A stretch of DNA of 64,000 bases from Methylophaga nitratireducenticrescens (GTDB lineage Bacteria > Pseudomonadota > Gammaproteobacteria > Nitrosococcales > Methylophagaceae), in assembly GCF_000260985.4 (NCBI RefSeq), contig NC_017857.3, positions 1,550,001 through 1,614,000 on the forward strand. Reading direction: 5' to 3'. Position numbers and translations under genes: made by a program. A model generated the notes under the pieces. It made no database searches, was not told where the DNA came from, and saw nothing but the letters and a program-made list of their open reading frames with translations. Positions 43,580-51,980 of this stretch are shown piece by piece. The stretch's first letter is position 1. The number at the start of each line of letters is the position of its first letter.

Positions 43580-44485
43580 TCAACAATGCAGCCAAGGTTC
43601 GTTACACGAAAAATAATGTTGCAAATAAGCAATCAGAATCTGACTGCGCCTAGGCAAATAGCGGGTTTGTGGGTAAACCGCGAAAATGCCAACCTCGTTG
43701 TCATACATATAGTCACGCAATATGACCTGAAGATTTCCTGATTGCACAGCCTGATAACAGAGAAAATCGGGAGAGAAGATAATGCCCTGGCCTGCAATGG
43801 CTGCATCACACAGAAAATGACCATTATTAGCTGAAAGCTTGCCCTGCAAATGCAAACTGATGGGGCTGCCATCCTGTTGAAACTGCCAGGTTTCAGAGGT
43901 ATTACGATAATGCAAAATAGCATGGCCATTAGTCAGATCGGTAGGAATGACAGGCGTGCCATGATAGGCCAGATATTCTGGGCTGGCACAAACCAGTAGT
44001 CGGGTAGACGAGAGTTTTTTTGCCATTAAGGTTGAGTCATCCAGCCTGGCGATACGTATTGCCAAATCAAATCCATCAGCAATCAAATCAACCTGTCGAT
44101 CATTAAAATCAATCGACATTTCAATCAGTGGATGTAATTGCTGAAATTGCTGTAAGGCCGGACCCAAATGCATTAACCCAAAAGATACCGGAGCTGAGAT
44201 TCGTAACTTGCCGCTGAGTTCGGCTTCAATGTCGGATATCTGTGCTTCCGCCTCTGCAATATCATCCAGTAATCGCAAACAATGCTGATAATAGCGGTGG
44301 CCGGCCTCAGTAAGTGTTTGCCGTCGGGTTGTGCGTTGCAGCAAGGTGACATTCAAACGTTGTTCCAAATCCTTTAGCCGTCTGCTGACGGCAGATTTAA
44401 CGGTATCAAGCTGCTCGGCAGCAAGACTGATACTGCCAGCTTCAACAATCCGTTTAAAAGTTTGCATATCTTCAAGCTGGTTCAT
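43580..44485 (-). CDS. LysR-family transcriptional regulator
   Basis: A 301-residue regulator with an N-terminal winged helix-turn-helix (MQTFKRIVEAGSISLAAEQL, then SAVSRRLKDLEQRLNVTLLQ) and a C-terminal effector-binding domain (LSGKLRISAPVSFGLMHLGP near 90). AAGGTAA precedes ATG 44485. It is divergent from azoR across a 125-base gap that contains the azoR promoter, the usual layout for a LysR regulator acting on its neighbour. Effectors are probably quinones or electrophiles, given the targets (inference). Confidence 0.92.
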   Translation of the reverse strand: MNQLEDMQTFKRIVEAGSISLAAEQLDTVKSAVSRRLKDLEQRLNVTLLQRTTRRQTLTEAGHRYYQHCLRLLDDIAEAEAQISDIEAELSGKLRISAPVSFGLMHLGPALQQFQQLHPLIEMSIDFNDRQVDLIADGFDLAIRIARLDDSTLMAKKLSSTRLLVCASPEYLAYHGTPVIPTDLTNGHAILHYRNTSETWQFQQDGSPISLHLQGKLSANNGHFLCDAAIAGQGIIFSPDFLCYQAVQSGNLQVILRDYMYDNEVGIFAVYPQTRYLPRRSQILIAYLQHYFSCNEPWLHC

Positions 44486-44537
44486 TGGCTTACCTTTTAA
44501 TTGTTCTTTTTAAGTCAACAATAATTTCTTTATAGCA

Positions 44538-44566
44538 TTGTTTATCAAAATTACAAGAACTATAAA
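44538..44566 (+). promoter_or_regulatory. Predicted sigma-70 promoter of azoR
   Basis: TTGTTT (44538-44543), a 17-base spacer and TATAAA (44561-44566) lie 44 bases before the azoR start in the gap shared with the divergent LysR gene. Confidence 0.6.
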
Positions 44567-44610
44567 ATGGCACCGTAATGACGTAAATAATCTATAAGAG
44601 GAATTTAAAG

Positions 44611-45192
44611 ATGAAACAGTTAAACGTATTACATATCAATGCCAGTAGCCGTTATGACGGCTCATTGACTCGTGCTGTCTCTACACAGTTGACCGATATT
44701 CTGGCCGGTCAATTTGAAGTGACAGTACAGCAACGTGATGTGGCATTGGGCTTACCGTTTATTAATGAAGAATGGATTAATGCAAACTTTACTGATCCCA
44801 CAGAGCGCAGTGACGCGCAAAAACAGGCTTTAACGTTTTCCGATCAGTTGATTAATGAAGTTAAAGCTGTAGATGTATTAGTGATAGCGGTGCCAATCTA
44901 TAACTTTGGTATACCGGCAGCATTGAAAGCGTGGATAGATCTGGTTGCCAGAGCACGTGAGACTTTTCGGTACACTGAGAATGGGCCCGAGGGCTTACTG
45001 GAAAATAAAAAGGTCTATCTGGTAATGGCTTCAGGTGGCGTGCCACTGGAAAGTGAAGTGGATTTTGCCAGTCAGTATCTGAAATTTTTTATGCAGTTTA
45101 TTGGCATAAGCGATGTCACATTGGTGAATGCCAACCAATACTTTGAACAGCCGGACAGCAGCGGGAAATTAGCTGCGTTAATTGCGGCGTAA
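44611..45192 (+). CDS. azoR: FMN-dependent NADH:quinone reductase / azoreductase
   Basis: A 193-residue flavodoxin-like enzyme (E. coli AzoR has 201) that reduces quinones and azo compounds by two electrons with NADH and FMN. The phosphate-binding loop is INASSRYDGSLTRAVS (about 9-24), and the flavin-contacting segments are VPIYNFGIPAALKAWIDLV (about 95-113) and MASGGVPLE (about 138). GAGGAAT precedes the ATG. It is followed 10 bases later by the pirin gene and is probably controlled by the divergent LysR protein. Confidence 0.93.
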   Translation: MKQLNVLHINASSRYDGSLTRAVSTQLTDILAGQFEVTVQQRDVALGLPFINEEWINANFTDPTERSDAQKQALTFSDQLINEVKAVDVLVIAVPIYNFGIPAALKAWIDLVARARETFRYTENGPEGLLENKKVYLVMASGGVPLESEVDFASQYLKFFMQFIGISDVTLVNANQYFEQPDSSGKLAALIAA

Positions 45193-45202
45193 GGAGGCCA
45201 TC

Positions 45203-46045
45203 ATGGCACAACAACGTGAAGTGAAAAAATGGATTCGGGGTCAGATAACTTCGGATGGGGCGGGAGTATCGTTAAGAAGGTTAATTGCCTCGCATGAAAT
45301 AGATATGCTGGATCCATTTTTACTATTTGATGCGTTTGGCAGTGAAAAACCTGAAGATTATATCGCGGGTTTCCCTCCACATCCACATCGTGGTTTTGAA
45401 ACAGTGACCTATATGCTGGCAGGTAAAATGCGCCATGAAGACAGCGCGGGTAATGCGGGGGTGATTGAAAGTGGCGGCGTGCAGTGGATGACAGCAGGCC
45501 GCGGCATTATCCACTCGGAAAAACCGGAGCAGGAGGCCGGTTTACTGGCAGGCTTTCAGTTATGGGTGAACCTGCCCGCTGAGCAGAAAATGATGGCGCC
45601 ACGCTATCAGGAAAAAGCTGCGAGCGAGATTGCAACCGAAATACGTGAAGCAGGTTTAACAATAAAAGTGGTAGCCGGTGAAACGGTTAATGGAACCAAA
45701 GGCGTTATCGATAACAGCTTCGTCGAACCAGTTTATTTTGTAATTGATGCGCCTGCTGGCAGTGTATTTGAAGACCATATTCCGTCTACTCATAATGCCT
45801 TTGTTTATGTAGCAGCAGGGCGGGTCAGTATTGGTGATAAACCGACTTCAATCGGTGCCTCGCAGCTGGCAGTATTAAAAGAAGGCGATGCGGTGAAAGT
45901 GGTGGCAGAACAGGACAGCACATTCATTGTGGTGGCTGGCAAACCGATTAACGAACCAGTGGAACGGGCAGGACCATTTGTGATGAATACCCGCGCCGAG
46001 CTGGAACAAGCCTTTGCCGATTATCGTCGTGGGCAATTTGCCTGA
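45203..46045 (+). CDS. Pirin-family protein (possible quercetin dioxygenase)
   Basis: A 280-residue bicupin, read from ATG 45203 with AAGGAGG upstream (an earlier in-frame ATG-less start at 45182 is unlikely). The first cupin has the metal-site motifs FPPHPHRGFETVTYML (about 56) and GRGIIHSEKP (about 100; His and Glu of HSE), as in human pirin. The C-terminal cupin has the usual RAGPFVMNTRAEL tail. Some bacterial members oxidise quercetin; the substrate here is unknown. It is co-transcribed with azoR and ends at a hairpin terminator. Confidence 0.9.
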   Translation: MAQQREVKKWIRGQITSDGAGVSLRRLIASHEIDMLDPFLLFDAFGSEKPEDYIAGFPPHPHRGFETVTYMLAGKMRHEDSAGNAGVIESGGVQWMTAGRGIIHSEKPEQEAGLLAGFQLWVNLPAEQKMMAPRYQEKAASEIATEIREAGLTIKVVAGETVNGTKGVIDNSFVEPVYFVIDAPAGSVFEDHIPSTHNAFVYVAAGRVSIGDKPTSIGASQLAVLKEGDAVKVVAEQDSTFIVVAGKPINEPVERAGPFVMNTRAELEQAFADYRRGQFA

Positions 46046-46051
46046 TTTTTT

Positions 46052-46080
46052 AAGTCCGGAAACATCCGGGCTTTATTTTA
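46052..46080 (+). terminator. Intrinsic terminator after the pirin gene
   Basis: A 9-bp stem with one G-T pair (46052-46060 with 46065-46073) is followed by TATTTTATT. It sits between convergent genes. Confidence 0.75.
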
Positions 46081-46102
46081 TTGACTATATCAATAAAGCG
46101 AT

Positions 46103-46429
46103 TTATTTCACCCGCATATCATTTTCCACAGATTTCACTCCAGCGACGCTGCGTGCTACGACAACCGCGCGTTGAATATCTTCCTGTGAATTAACAAAGC
46201 CGCTTAATTGCACAACGCCTTTAAAGGTCTCCATGTTGATCTCGGCGACTTTCAGTGTTTCTTCATTGAGAATTGCCGCTTTGACTTTGGTGGTAATGAC
46301 ACTGTCATCAATGTATTCGCCAGTACCGGACTGGGTGGATGTAGAAGCACAACCACTGACTGACAGTACCCCCATAAGGGGAAGAGCTAACAGCGTTATG
46401 AACAGCAAGGGTTTAGTAATAGATTTCAT
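46103..46429 (-). CDS. BON-domain lipoprotein
   Basis: A 108-residue exported protein with a lipoprotein signal (hydrophobic stretch then SVSGCAS; Cys at about 27). One BON domain follows (DDSVITTKVKAAILNEETLK ... INMETFKGVVQLSGFVNSQED ... GVKSVENDMRVK). It would be anchored in the outer or inner membrane facing the periplasm and bind phospholipid, as single-BON relatives of OsmY/DolP do. Its closest neighbours are decayed genes that may have belonged to the same stress-related group. Confidence 0.88.
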   Translation of the reverse strand: MKSITKPLLFITLLALPLMGVLSVSGCASTSTQSGTGEYIDDSVITTKVKAAILNEETLKVAEINMETFKGVVQLSGFVNSQEDIQRAVVVARSVAGVKSVENDMRVK

Positions 46430-46556
46430 AATATTTTTCCTGAAAAAGTCGTTTGAAGCTGGTTTGATTATTAAAGTAGATGTCTAACGACATAAAGACT
46501 CAACTTTTCCAGGGAGAGGTGAACCGAAATAATAAAATTGATTTGGTCCGTATTGC

Positions 46557-46919
46557 TTGGCGATATTAAAAAAATATCTGTATGTCACTCTGGTGCAATT
46601 ATCCCAGACTGCCGGCTGCACCCGATTTCACTTAGTTGAAGCCCGACTTGCTCGCTGGTTATTAATGATCCGGGATAGGGCTGAATCCAATAAATTTCGA
46701 ATTACCCAGGAATTTCTGGCCTATATGTTGGATGTTCGCCGAGTGGGCATTACCCGGGCGGCTACCGCTCTGCATCAGCGACAGTTAATTAACTATCACC
46801 GGGAAAATATCATCATTCTGGATCCTGGAGGATTGGAAGCCTCCCCCCGCAGTTGCTATCAAATTGACAAACAAATATACGAACGAGTTATGCGGTCATT
46901 TATTAAAAAAGTAGTTTGA
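46557..46919 (+). pseudogene. Crp/Fnr-family regulator fragment lacking the sensor domain
   Basis: A 120-codon frame matches only the C-terminal third of Crp/Fnr regulators: the connecting helix (KKYLYVTLVQLSQTAGCTRFHLVEARLARWLLM, in two parts) and the winged helix-turn-helix (ITQEFLAYMLDVRRVGITRA near 50). The cyclic-nucleotide-binding beta-barrel of about 120 residues is absent and no trace of it is seen upstream. The only start is TTG without a ribosome binding site. The break falls near an A-run (46567). A free DNA-binding fragment could still be made, but truncation is the simpler reading. Confidence 0.7.
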
Positions 46920-46999
46920 TTAAAGATTTGGTTCGTTAACGAACATACTTATCGGGTGTTTGTTTAAAACGTGAGCATTTAAATAAAAAGGAAAGCATC

Positions 47000-47138
47000 A
47001 TGACTACAAGTACGATTTTATTCTTCATTCTGATCGTGTTATTGGTCGGAGCGTTTCCTTCATGGCCGCTGGGGTTATGGTCCGAAAGGTATAATGAGAG
47101 TATTTCTGATTGTATTATTACTAACAGGTCGTATCTAA
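47000..47138 (+). pseudogene. Frameshifted DUF3309-type small membrane protein
   Basis: ATG 47000 has AAGGAAAG upstream. The first 23 codons (MTTSTILFFILIVLLVGAFP then SWP) match the start of DUF3309 proteins. The frame then loses the match, while the +1 frame from 47070 reads WGYGPKGIMRVFLIVLLLT then GRI and stops at TAA 47138, the expected family ending. A small indel near 47066-47070 therefore broke the gene, or is a sequencing error. Intact members are about 50-residue proteins with two membrane segments and unknown function. Confidence 0.8.
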
Positions 47139-47209
47139 GTGAGCAACTTTACAGATCCACTGAAAGTCAGTGGGCTCGCTATGGTTTTTTAGTTTTGAAA
47201 CGTTGACCT

Positions 47210-47378
47210 TTATTCTTTTTCACAACTTTCCAATCGACGAAAGTGAACGGTTTTAATTTCAACTTGATTATCCGCATGGACCAGTTCCAGTGATGAATTT
47301 GCTTTGCATGATTTTCAGCGCCTCTGCTGGAATAGGCACCGTATCGGCTCTTTCATTTATCTCTATAACCCATTCCTC
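47210..47378 (-). pseudogene. Possible small gene remnant
   Basis: On the minus strand a frame without a start reads EEWVIEINERADTVPIPAEA and LKIMQSKFI, ending in a stop near 47267. Shifting frame there gives SLELVHADNQVEIKTVHFRR then LESCEKE and TAA. The coding-like composition across the shift suggests a decayed gene, but I do not recognise the family. The rest of the gap to 47598 holds no gene that I can see. Confidence 0.3.
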
Positions 47379-47504
47379 TCATAATCAATCTTGGCAAATC
47401 TAATGATCTGAACATTGTTGGCCGTTGATACAGCGATCATTATGAATGCTCTTTAAGGTCTGCTGCTGGCGTGCTAAAAAATAGTCGCCAGTAGTGGTGG
47501 ATCT

Positions 47505-47546
47505 GAAAGATAAACAGGCCCTAGTTGTAAGGTTTTGGATGATTGA
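47505..47546. repeat. Diverged copy of the dispersed motif at 42640-42673
   Basis: GAAAGATAAACAGGCCCTAG and TTGGATGATTGA recur here with a 10-base insertion between them, compared with GAAAAATCAACAAGCCCTAG and TTGGATGATTGA at 42640-42673. Confidence 0.5.
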
Positions 47547-47598
47547 TCTGCGGTGACATGATCCAACAAGTTCTGTTGCGTAGAATGCAGCGATAAAA

Positions 47599-47624
47599 TT
47601 AAGACAATGTTAACGTTGTCTTAA
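47599..47624. promoter_or_regulatory. 26-bp palindrome upstream of the two-component operon
   Basis: TTAAGACAATGTTAACGTTG then TCTTAA is symmetric at 12 of 13 base pairs, centred between 47611 and 47612. It ends 43 bases before the response-regulator start, where an autoregulatory operator would be expected. Another TTAA half-site follows at 47629. Confidence 0.6.
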
Positions 47625-47667
47625 TTCAATTAAACGAACATGTTGATTTTATTTCGGATATCAACCG

Positions 47668-48339
47668 ATGTATGTATTGATTGTGGAAGATGATGCATTA
47701 ATGGGCGAGGGCATACAGGCTGGTCTGACCGCATTAGGCATTCAGGCTGAGTGGGTAGTGAATGCCGGAGGAGCTGAAACCGCCATGGCAACCGCCAGTT
47801 TTGATGCTGTTATTCTTGATCTGGGTTTGCCAGACCAAGATGGCATGCACTTGCTCTCTCGCTGGCGAGAGCATGGCAATAATCTACCGGTATTGATATT
47901 GACGGCACGTGATGCGGTACCGGATCGCGTCAGCGGTTTACAGGCCGGTGCGGATGATTATATGAGCAAGCCCTTTGATCTCACTGAGCTTGCCGCCCGA
48001 TTACATTCTTTAAACCGTCGTGCGGCCGGACGTGCTACCCAGACCATTCAGCATGGTAGCCTGCAGTTTGATCCCGGCACCTTACAAGTTTCTCTGAATA
48101 ATAAACCTCTAAACCTGTCGCGACGTGAAATCACAGTATTGGAAACCTTGTTGCAGCAACCCGGGCGGGTGGTCACCGCTGCACAGTTGCAAGATCGTCT
48201 TTATGGCTGGGCCGAAGGTATTGAAAGCAATGCTGTGGCGGTGCATATTCATAATTTACGCCGCAAGCTGGGTGATGACTGGATTGAAACAGTTCGCGGT
48301 ATGGGGTATCGATTGGGGACGGTGAATGCGTCCCGCTAA
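47668..48339 (+). CDS. OmpR-family response regulator (QseB/PmrA-like)
   Basis: A 223-residue regulator. The receiver has the acidic pocket EDD (7-9), phosphoacceptor Asp51 (VILDLGLPDQDG) and Lys near 101 (DYMSKPFD). The C-terminal OmpR winged helix is complete (LNLSRREITVLETLLQQPGRVV near 148; SNAVAVHIHNLRRKLG near 190). It overlaps its kinase gene by 14 bases. A near-perfect palindrome upstream may be its own binding site. The specific signal is unknown; QseB/PmrA relatives often respond to metals or cationic compounds. Confidence 0.93.
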   Translation: MYVLIVEDDALMGEGIQAGLTALGIQAEWVVNAGGAETAMATASFDAVILDLGLPDQDGMHLLSRWREHGNNLPVLILTARDAVPDRVSGLQAGADDYMSKPFDLTELAARLHSLNRRAAGRATQTIQHGSLQFDPGTLQVSLNNKPLNLSRREITVLETLLQQPGRVVTAAQLQDRLYGWAEGIESNAVAVHIHNLRRKLGDDWIETVRGMGYRLGTVNASR

Positions 48340-49693
48340 AGCCAAAGACTATTTACGCTGGCAGTTACTATGGCGCATTGGTATTGCAGTGCTGTTGATG
48401 TGGCTGTTACTGGCGCCGTGGCTGCTAATGAGTGTACAGAAGGAGATGCAGAATACTCTGGATAATCGTCTCGCTGCTTCTGCCAAAATGCTGATGTCTC
48501 TGATGGCACAATATGATTTGGATCCGTTGATGAATGGTAGTCAACGTAATGCTTTATTTGACCCGGCGGATAATCTTGACTTACCTGCGACACTTGCATG
48601 TAAGGTCGCCAATGTGGCCGGGGACGTTATCGCTGTCTCTCATGATGCGCCTGAAAAAGTGTTTTCCACGACTCAACAGGGTTATCAAAATCGCATGCAG
48701 GATGGGGAGCAGTGGCGGGTCTTTAATTTGTCGCAGGGGGGGTTAACCATCACCACCGCTGAGCGATTGGAAACCAGAGATACATTGATGCGTTCGGTGG
48801 TGATCGCCGCTGGACTACCGTTTTTCTTCAGTCTGGCTGGCACCTTGGCCGTAGTCTGGTTTGGTATTTTGCAGGGTTTTAAACCATTGCATAGCTTGAC
48901 TCAGAATATGGCCAGACGTAACACCGAAGATCTTACTGCCTTAATCTGGGAGCAGCGACCAGCCGAAGTGCGTCCGCTGGTAGATGAGATCAATCGACTG
49001 TTGCAACGCATGCAGCAGTCTTTGTTACGGGAACGCCGATTTACCGGTGATGTGGCACATGAATTACGTACCCCATTAGCTGGAATCAAAACCCAATTGC
49101 AGGTCGCCAGGCTGACGCAGGGGGGCAAAGCCATGCATGCCTTGGTTCAGGCTGAAAAAGCGACGGACAGGTTGCAGCGGACTCTCGATCAGCTGTTGTT
49201 ACTGGCTCGGGTAGAGGGAGATGGCCAACTAGCCGAAAGCACTCGTTTACCGGTGGCTGAAATTAACAATATGGCCTTGAGCGATGTGCAACATCTGGCA
49301 AGGCAACATAAGGTTACATTGCGATGCAATGATGTTGTAGATGAAAAGGTCCATGCTTCGGCAATATTACTGTCGGCTGCATTACGTAATTTGCTGGAAA
49401 ACGCCATCCGCCATGCACCAGAAAATAGCGTAGTTACCCTGTCGGTTAATTTGGATGAAGATCAATTATGCTGGACGGTAGAAGATGAGGGGCCCGGTGT
49501 CTCGGAAAAATTGCTCACTGAGCTCACCCGGCGGTTTGTTCATGGCCACCATAGTGATGGCAGCGGTTTGGGGCTGGCTATAGTAGACGCCATTGTTCGG
49601 CGTTTTAAGGGCGAGTTGCAGATTGCTAATGGAACATCCGGGTTACGGGTGACCATCAGAATTCCGTTGTCATCCAGTGCTAATGTTGTTTAA
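48326..49693 (+). CDS. Sensor histidine kinase (QseC/PmrB-like)
   Basis: A 455-residue membrane kinase with helices at about 15-35 and 158-180 and a periplasmic domain of about 120 residues between them. A HAMP region follows, then the HisKA domain with His245 (RRFTGDVAHELRTPLAGIKTQ) and an HATPase domain (N-box LLENAIRHAPENS near 352; G-box DEGPGVSE near 389 and GLGLAIVDAIVRRFKG near 413). The layout matches QseC. ATG 48326 lies inside the regulator gene, so the two are coupled. Confidence 0.92.
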   Translation: MRPAKAKDYLRWQLLWRIGIAVLLMWLLLAPWLLMSVQKEMQNTLDNRLAASAKMLMSLMAQYDLDPLMNGSQRNALFDPADNLDLPATLACKVANVAGDVIAVSHDAPEKVFSTTQQGYQNRMQDGEQWRVFNLSQGGLTITTAERLETRDTLMRSVVIAAGLPFFFSLAGTLAVVWFGILQGFKPLHSLTQNMARRNTEDLTALIWEQRPAEVRPLVDEINRLLQRMQQSLLRERRFTGDVAHELRTPLAGIKTQLQVARLTQGGKAMHALVQAEKATDRLQRTLDQLLLLARVEGDGQLAESTRLPVAEINNMALSDVQHLARQHKVTLRCNDVVDEKVHASAILLSAALRNLLENAIRHAPENSVVTLSVNLDEDQLCWTVEDEGPGVSEKLLTELTRRFVHGHHSDGSGLGLAIVDAIVRRFKGELQIANGTSGLRVTIRIPLSSSANVV

Positions 49694-49729
49694 ACGTTTC
49701 TTTAAAAGGCCTTAGGTTGAGGAGTAGTG

Positions 49730-50851
49730 ATGCAGATAGGGGTGCTGAAGGAAATCAAAATTCAGGAACACCGTGTCGGACTGACCCCGGCCGGGGTGCG
49801 TGAACTTTGTACCGATGGCCATCAGATTTGGATACAACGGGCAGCCGGGGCAGCGATTGGATTCAGTGATGAAGATTATCAGCACGCTGGCGCTCAAATC
49901 GCCGAGGATGCTGCAACAGTATTTACCAACGCGGAATTGATTATTAAAGTCAAAGAACCCCAACCCAGTGAAATTCAGCAATTAACCGATCGACATAGCT
50001 TATTTACCTATCTGCATCTTGCCCCGGATCGTCCTTTGACTGAAGGGTTACAGGATTCTGGTGCCACCTGTATTGCCTACGAAACAGTGACCGACGATCA
50101 GGGAGATTTACCGTTATTGGCACCCATGAGCGAAGTGGCCGGTCGTATGGCGATACAGGCAGGAGCCCAGGCTTTATTAATTCATGAGGGTGGTCTGGGC
50201 ATCTTACCGGCCGGTGTTCCGGGCGTATCACCAGCCAATATTGTGATTATAGGCGGTGGTGTAATGGGGGCCAATGCGGCCAGAATGGCGATGGGGATAG
50301 GGGCTGATGTCACTGTGCTGGATAACGATTTAGCCAAATTACAGCAATTGGATCTGCAATTTGGGCCTCGATTGAAAACGCTGTATGCCCATGCCGAAAC
50401 CATTGATACGGTAGTGCAATATGCCGATATGTTAATTGGCGCGGTATTATTACCGGGAGCGACGGCACCGAAAATAATTGAACGACATCATCTTGCCTTG
50501 ATGAGAACCGGTACGGTACTGGTGGATGTGTCAATTGATCAAGGTGGATGTTTTGCCTCATCACATCCTACTACCCATGAACAGCCAACCTATATTGAAC
50601 AAGGTATTGTGCATTACTGTGTCGCCAATATGCCGGGAGCAGTTGCCCGAACCTCAACGCTGGCACTGACCAATGCGACCTTGCCCTTCATTCGAAAGCT
50701 GGCGGGCCAAGGCATTAAGGCGGCACTTCTGGACGATAGACATTTGCTCAGCGGACTGAACATCTCTCAAGGCCAGATAACGCATCAAGCTGTCGCCAGT
50801 GCCCAATCTCAATCATTTACAGATCCTTTTTCAATCATAGGTTCTACATAA
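49730..50851 (+). CDS. ald: Alanine dehydrogenase
   Basis: A 373-residue NAD-dependent enzyme that converts L-alanine to pyruvate and ammonia, or the reverse. The N-terminal signature is MQIGVLKEIKIQEHRVGLTP, and the second one is near FTYLHLAPDR (about 88) with the active-site His. The NAD-binding Rossmann motif is IIGGGVMGANAARMAMGIGA (about 170-189). GAGGAG lies upstream of ATG 49730; the GTG three bases earlier is less likely. In methylotrophs it can serve ammonia assimilation (inference). Its 3' end overlaps the convergent DUF457 gene by 43 bases. Confidence 0.94.
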   Translation: MQIGVLKEIKIQEHRVGLTPAGVRELCTDGHQIWIQRAAGAAIGFSDEDYQHAGAQIAEDAATVFTNAELIIKVKEPQPSEIQQLTDRHSLFTYLHLAPDRPLTEGLQDSGATCIAYETVTDDQGDLPLLAPMSEVAGRMAIQAGAQALLIHEGGLGILPAGVPGVSPANIVIIGGGVMGANAARMAMGIGADVTVLDNDLAKLQQLDLQFGPRLKTLYAHAETIDTVVQYADMLIGAVLLPGATAPKIIERHHLALMRTGTVLVDVSIDQGGCFASSHPTTHEQPTYIEQGIVHYCVANMPGAVARTSTLALTNATLPFIRKLAGQGIKAALLDDRHLLSGLNISQGQITHQAVASAQSQSFTDPFSIIGST

Positions 50852-51834
50852 GGGTTCCAGATACGTTGCCATACCCAATGTAATCCATCTCTGGCATTTC
50901 GCTGCATGGGCAATTGTTGCGGTGCTACAGAAATAACCGCGCCATTGTGTATTTTCGCGAGTTGAAAACGGAAAAAATAATGGGGTTCCATGCCCATGCG
51001 TAAATCCGTCGCTACAATCATATTGTGCTGTTGTCCAAGTTTGAAATTGTCCTGAGTAAACCAGGTTATTCTGTCGATATAGGTTTTATCAGGAAGACGT
51101 TTTTTTAGTTTAATACCACGCTCGTACTGGGTAAGTGAAAACGCTGTGTCGCCATCAAATATCGAACGAAAACCTTCGTAATAAATATCTTCATCAATCA
51201 CCACAATGCGCCATAACAGGGTGGTTAACGGTGCCGGAGTGATTTTAATATGCAGATAATCAATCTGTTGGTCTTGTAATGCGTGCTCTGTTTGCTGCGT
51301 TATCCAATATTGGGCAGCATAGCTCCAGCCAAGGTAAGCCGTGCTGAAGATAAGACTACCGATCATGACACGATGACTCAGCTGTTTTCCGGCGGCCATA
51401 AGGATTGCCAGGAAGCCTGCAGCGAGTGGCAGACTGTAAAACGGATCGATAATAAATATACTGCCAACTGATGCAGGTGGAGGCATAAAGGGCCAGAATA
51501 GCTGCGTACCGTAAACGGTCATTGCGTCTAGTCCACTATGGGTGATCCACACCAGCCAGATCAACATTAGCCATCGTTGAAAACTCAATCGCTGATCCAG
51601 TGTAGCCATCAACCAGGCCACTATTGGTGCCAGCAGACTGTGCACAATCCATGAATGGGTCCAGCTCCGGTGGAAAGTCATGGTGTCCAGGTCATTGGTA
51701 TATTGAATGAATACATCGAGGTCCGGCAAAATGCCGAATGCTGCACCATACAAAACAGAAGCTCTGGGTGCTTTGCGGCCTGCAACGCTGTATGCCACTG
51801 CGCTGCCAAGTAACGCCTGTGTAATTGTATCCAT
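50809..51834 (-). CDS. YdjM/DUF457-type membrane-bound metal-dependent hydrolase-like protein
   Basis: A 341-residue inner-membrane protein. The N-terminal half has four to five helices and the family motifs MDTITQALLGSAVAY, FGILPDLDVF (about 34), FHRSWTHSWIVHSLLAP (about 54) and HSGLDAMTVYG (about 100), whose His and Asp residues are predicted to bind metal. A longer soluble C-terminal part (about 190-341) is less conserved. Activity is unproven for the family. The gene converges on ald with an overlap of 43 bases, so its last codons lie on the opposite strand of ald coding sequence. Confidence 0.88.
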   Translation of the reverse strand: MDTITQALLGSAVAYSVAGRKAPRASVLYGAAFGILPDLDVFIQYTNDLDTMTFHRSWTHSWIVHSLLAPIVAWLMATLDQRLSFQRWLMLIWLVWITHSGLDAMTVYGTQLFWPFMPPPASVGSIFIIDPFYSLPLAAGFLAILMAAGKQLSHRVMIGSLIFSTAYLGWSYAAQYWITQQTEHALQDQQIDYLHIKITPAPLTTLLWRIVVIDEDIYYEGFRSIFDGDTAFSLTQYERGIKLKKRLPDKTYIDRITWFTQDNFKLGQQHNMIVATDLRMGMEPHYFFRFQLAKIHNGAVISVAPQQLPMQRNARDGLHWVWQRIWNPYVEPMIEKGSVND

Positions 51835-51980
51835 GAAGGTGATGACTCCCTTGTTTAGATTGTTATGCAGACTCTGGCTTTGAATTTGTTTGGCACAAAA
51901 ATAGATAGGACGTCTTGCATTGATAGGAATTAGTCCTGTAAATTGCAGGAAATATCTCCTGATTTAGTGGACTCTCAGCT

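Noticed and set aside
46233-46487. An 84-codon plus-strand frame opposite the BON lipoprotein gene
   Set aside because: Antisense to a clear lipoprotein with a BON domain.
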